DNA of 64,000 nt from Lachnospiraceae bacterium. GTDB lineage: Bacteria > Bacillota > Clostridia > Lachnospirales > Lachnospiraceae. The stretch lies in contig JAQXVT010000048.1 of the NCBI GenBank assembly GCA_029225065.1, forward strand, positions 62,001 to 126,000, written 5' to 3'. Below the pieces are notes generated by a model. That model made no database searches and had not been told where the DNA came from. It saw only the letters and a program-made list of their open reading frames with translations. Positions 63,513 to 64,000 of the stretch are shown one piece after another (within the stretch, counting starts at the first letter, position 1; each line of letters begins with the position of its first letter). The translations under genes were made by a program, and so were the position numbers.

Positions 63513-64000
63513 TTACAGTTTCACACGAATTAATTGCGCCACGACCATGCACGCCGGCATGATCAGCTCGCACATTGAGAGAAACCAGCCTGCCAGATCT
63601 CCGTTGATTCCGCCGAAATTTTTCATCGCCATATGATGATAATAAGCAAAGGTCAGCAGCGCAGCGATCATTCCTGCGACTCCATACCACGGATTGATCA
63701 GGATCATCACTGCAAATGCGATCACAAGATAACAGATCAGCGTCACCTGAATACGTTTTGTCTCCGCCTTTTTGGAAAAATCTGCGACGGTTCCCTCTTT
63801 TTTCATCTTCGGAAATGTCACAACCGCAAAGCCGCTGAGCGATCTTGATACGATAAATGTAAAACCATACACAGGAAGAATCGATGCATCAATGCTGTGT
63901 GTCACTCCATATAATAAAAAGAAATAGACCACACACGTGATGATTGCAAATGCCCCTGCATGGGAATCCTTCAGAATCTCAATGCGTCGCTCCAGCGGCC
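63513..64000 (-). CDS. cobS: Adenosylcobinamide-GDP ribazoletransferase (partial, start beyond window)
   Basis: The frame is open to the window edge; a fragment of about 162 residues is visible. It begins LERRIEILKDSHAGAFAIIT, the CobS segment ILKDSHxGAF, and continues through hydrophobic helices to YHHMAMKNFGGINGDLAGW and a final membrane helix. The enzyme joins alpha-ribazole to adenosylcobinamide-GDP at the membrane. The GTG at 63932 is internal, not the real start. Confidence 0.93.
   Translation of the reverse strand, partial: PLERRIEILKDSHAGAFAIITCVVYFFLLYGVTHSIDASILPVYGFTFIVSRSLSGFAVVTFPKMKKEGTVADFSKKAETKRIQVTLICYLVIAFAVMILINPWYGVAGMIAALLTFAYYHHMAMKNFGGINGDLAGWFLSMCELIMPACMVVAQLIRVKL

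Overview
The window looks like a chromosomal segment of an anaerobic Clostridia member, most probably Lachnospiraceae. The main pointers are a SCIFF (six cysteines in forty-five residues) peptide with its radical SAM maturase, a fused SecDF, the Firmicutes order rimP-nusA-ylxR-ylxQ-infB-rbfA, an oxygen-independent (cbi-type) cobalamin pathway, AGGAGG-type ribosome binding sites and roughly half G+C. No phage, transposase, integrase or CRISPR array is visible. Most genes are on the minus strand.

Layout. 1-8000: a histidine phosphatase (+), then the minus-strand block scfA-scfB-secDF-recJ. scfA (46 codons, 6666..6806) is a real small gene, separated from scfB by an intrinsic terminator that probably acts as an attenuator. 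An SGNH hydrolase diverges from scfA. 8000-17000: an EF-G paralogue (-), tyrA-aroA (+), an M18 aminopeptidase (-) and an unusual 711-residue lipoprotein with Glu/Thr-rich tracts and SH3b domains (-). 17000-28500: pnp, rpsO and the translation operon rimP-nusA-ylxR-ylxQ-infB-rbfA-nrnA-truB-ribF, then a tRNA-Gly(CCC) on the plus strand. 28500-39500: a DNA maintenance operon topB-(hexapeptide transferase)-parE-parC-sbcD-sbcC. 39500-46000: asd, argH, queH, an HD phosphohydrolase and a two-gene ABC importer lacking a binding protein. 46000-64000: a nearly continuous minus-strand cobalamin cluster, cobS (cut by the window edge), cobU, a HAD hydrolase, precorrin-2 dehydrogenase, cbiB, cobD, cbiP, cbiC, cobC-cbiD fusion, cbiL, cbiF, cbiG, cbiH, cbiJ-cbiE-cbiT fusion, cbiA, cobT, ended by a strong terminator.

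Together the cobalamin genes cover precorrin-2 to adenosylcobalamin, apart from a cobaltochelatase, corrinoid adenosyltransferase and cobalt transporter, which are not in the window.

The least explained material is (i) a family of short interspersed, partly palindromic repeats in at least seven places, always between genes or at gene ends, (ii) the Glu/Thr-rich lipoprotein, (iii) two multi-domain cobalamin fusions carrying low-complexity insertions, and (iv) several structured leaders (asd, topB, cbiC, pnp) that match no riboswitch class I recognise. All database-dependent statements are from memory of the families; nothing was searched.
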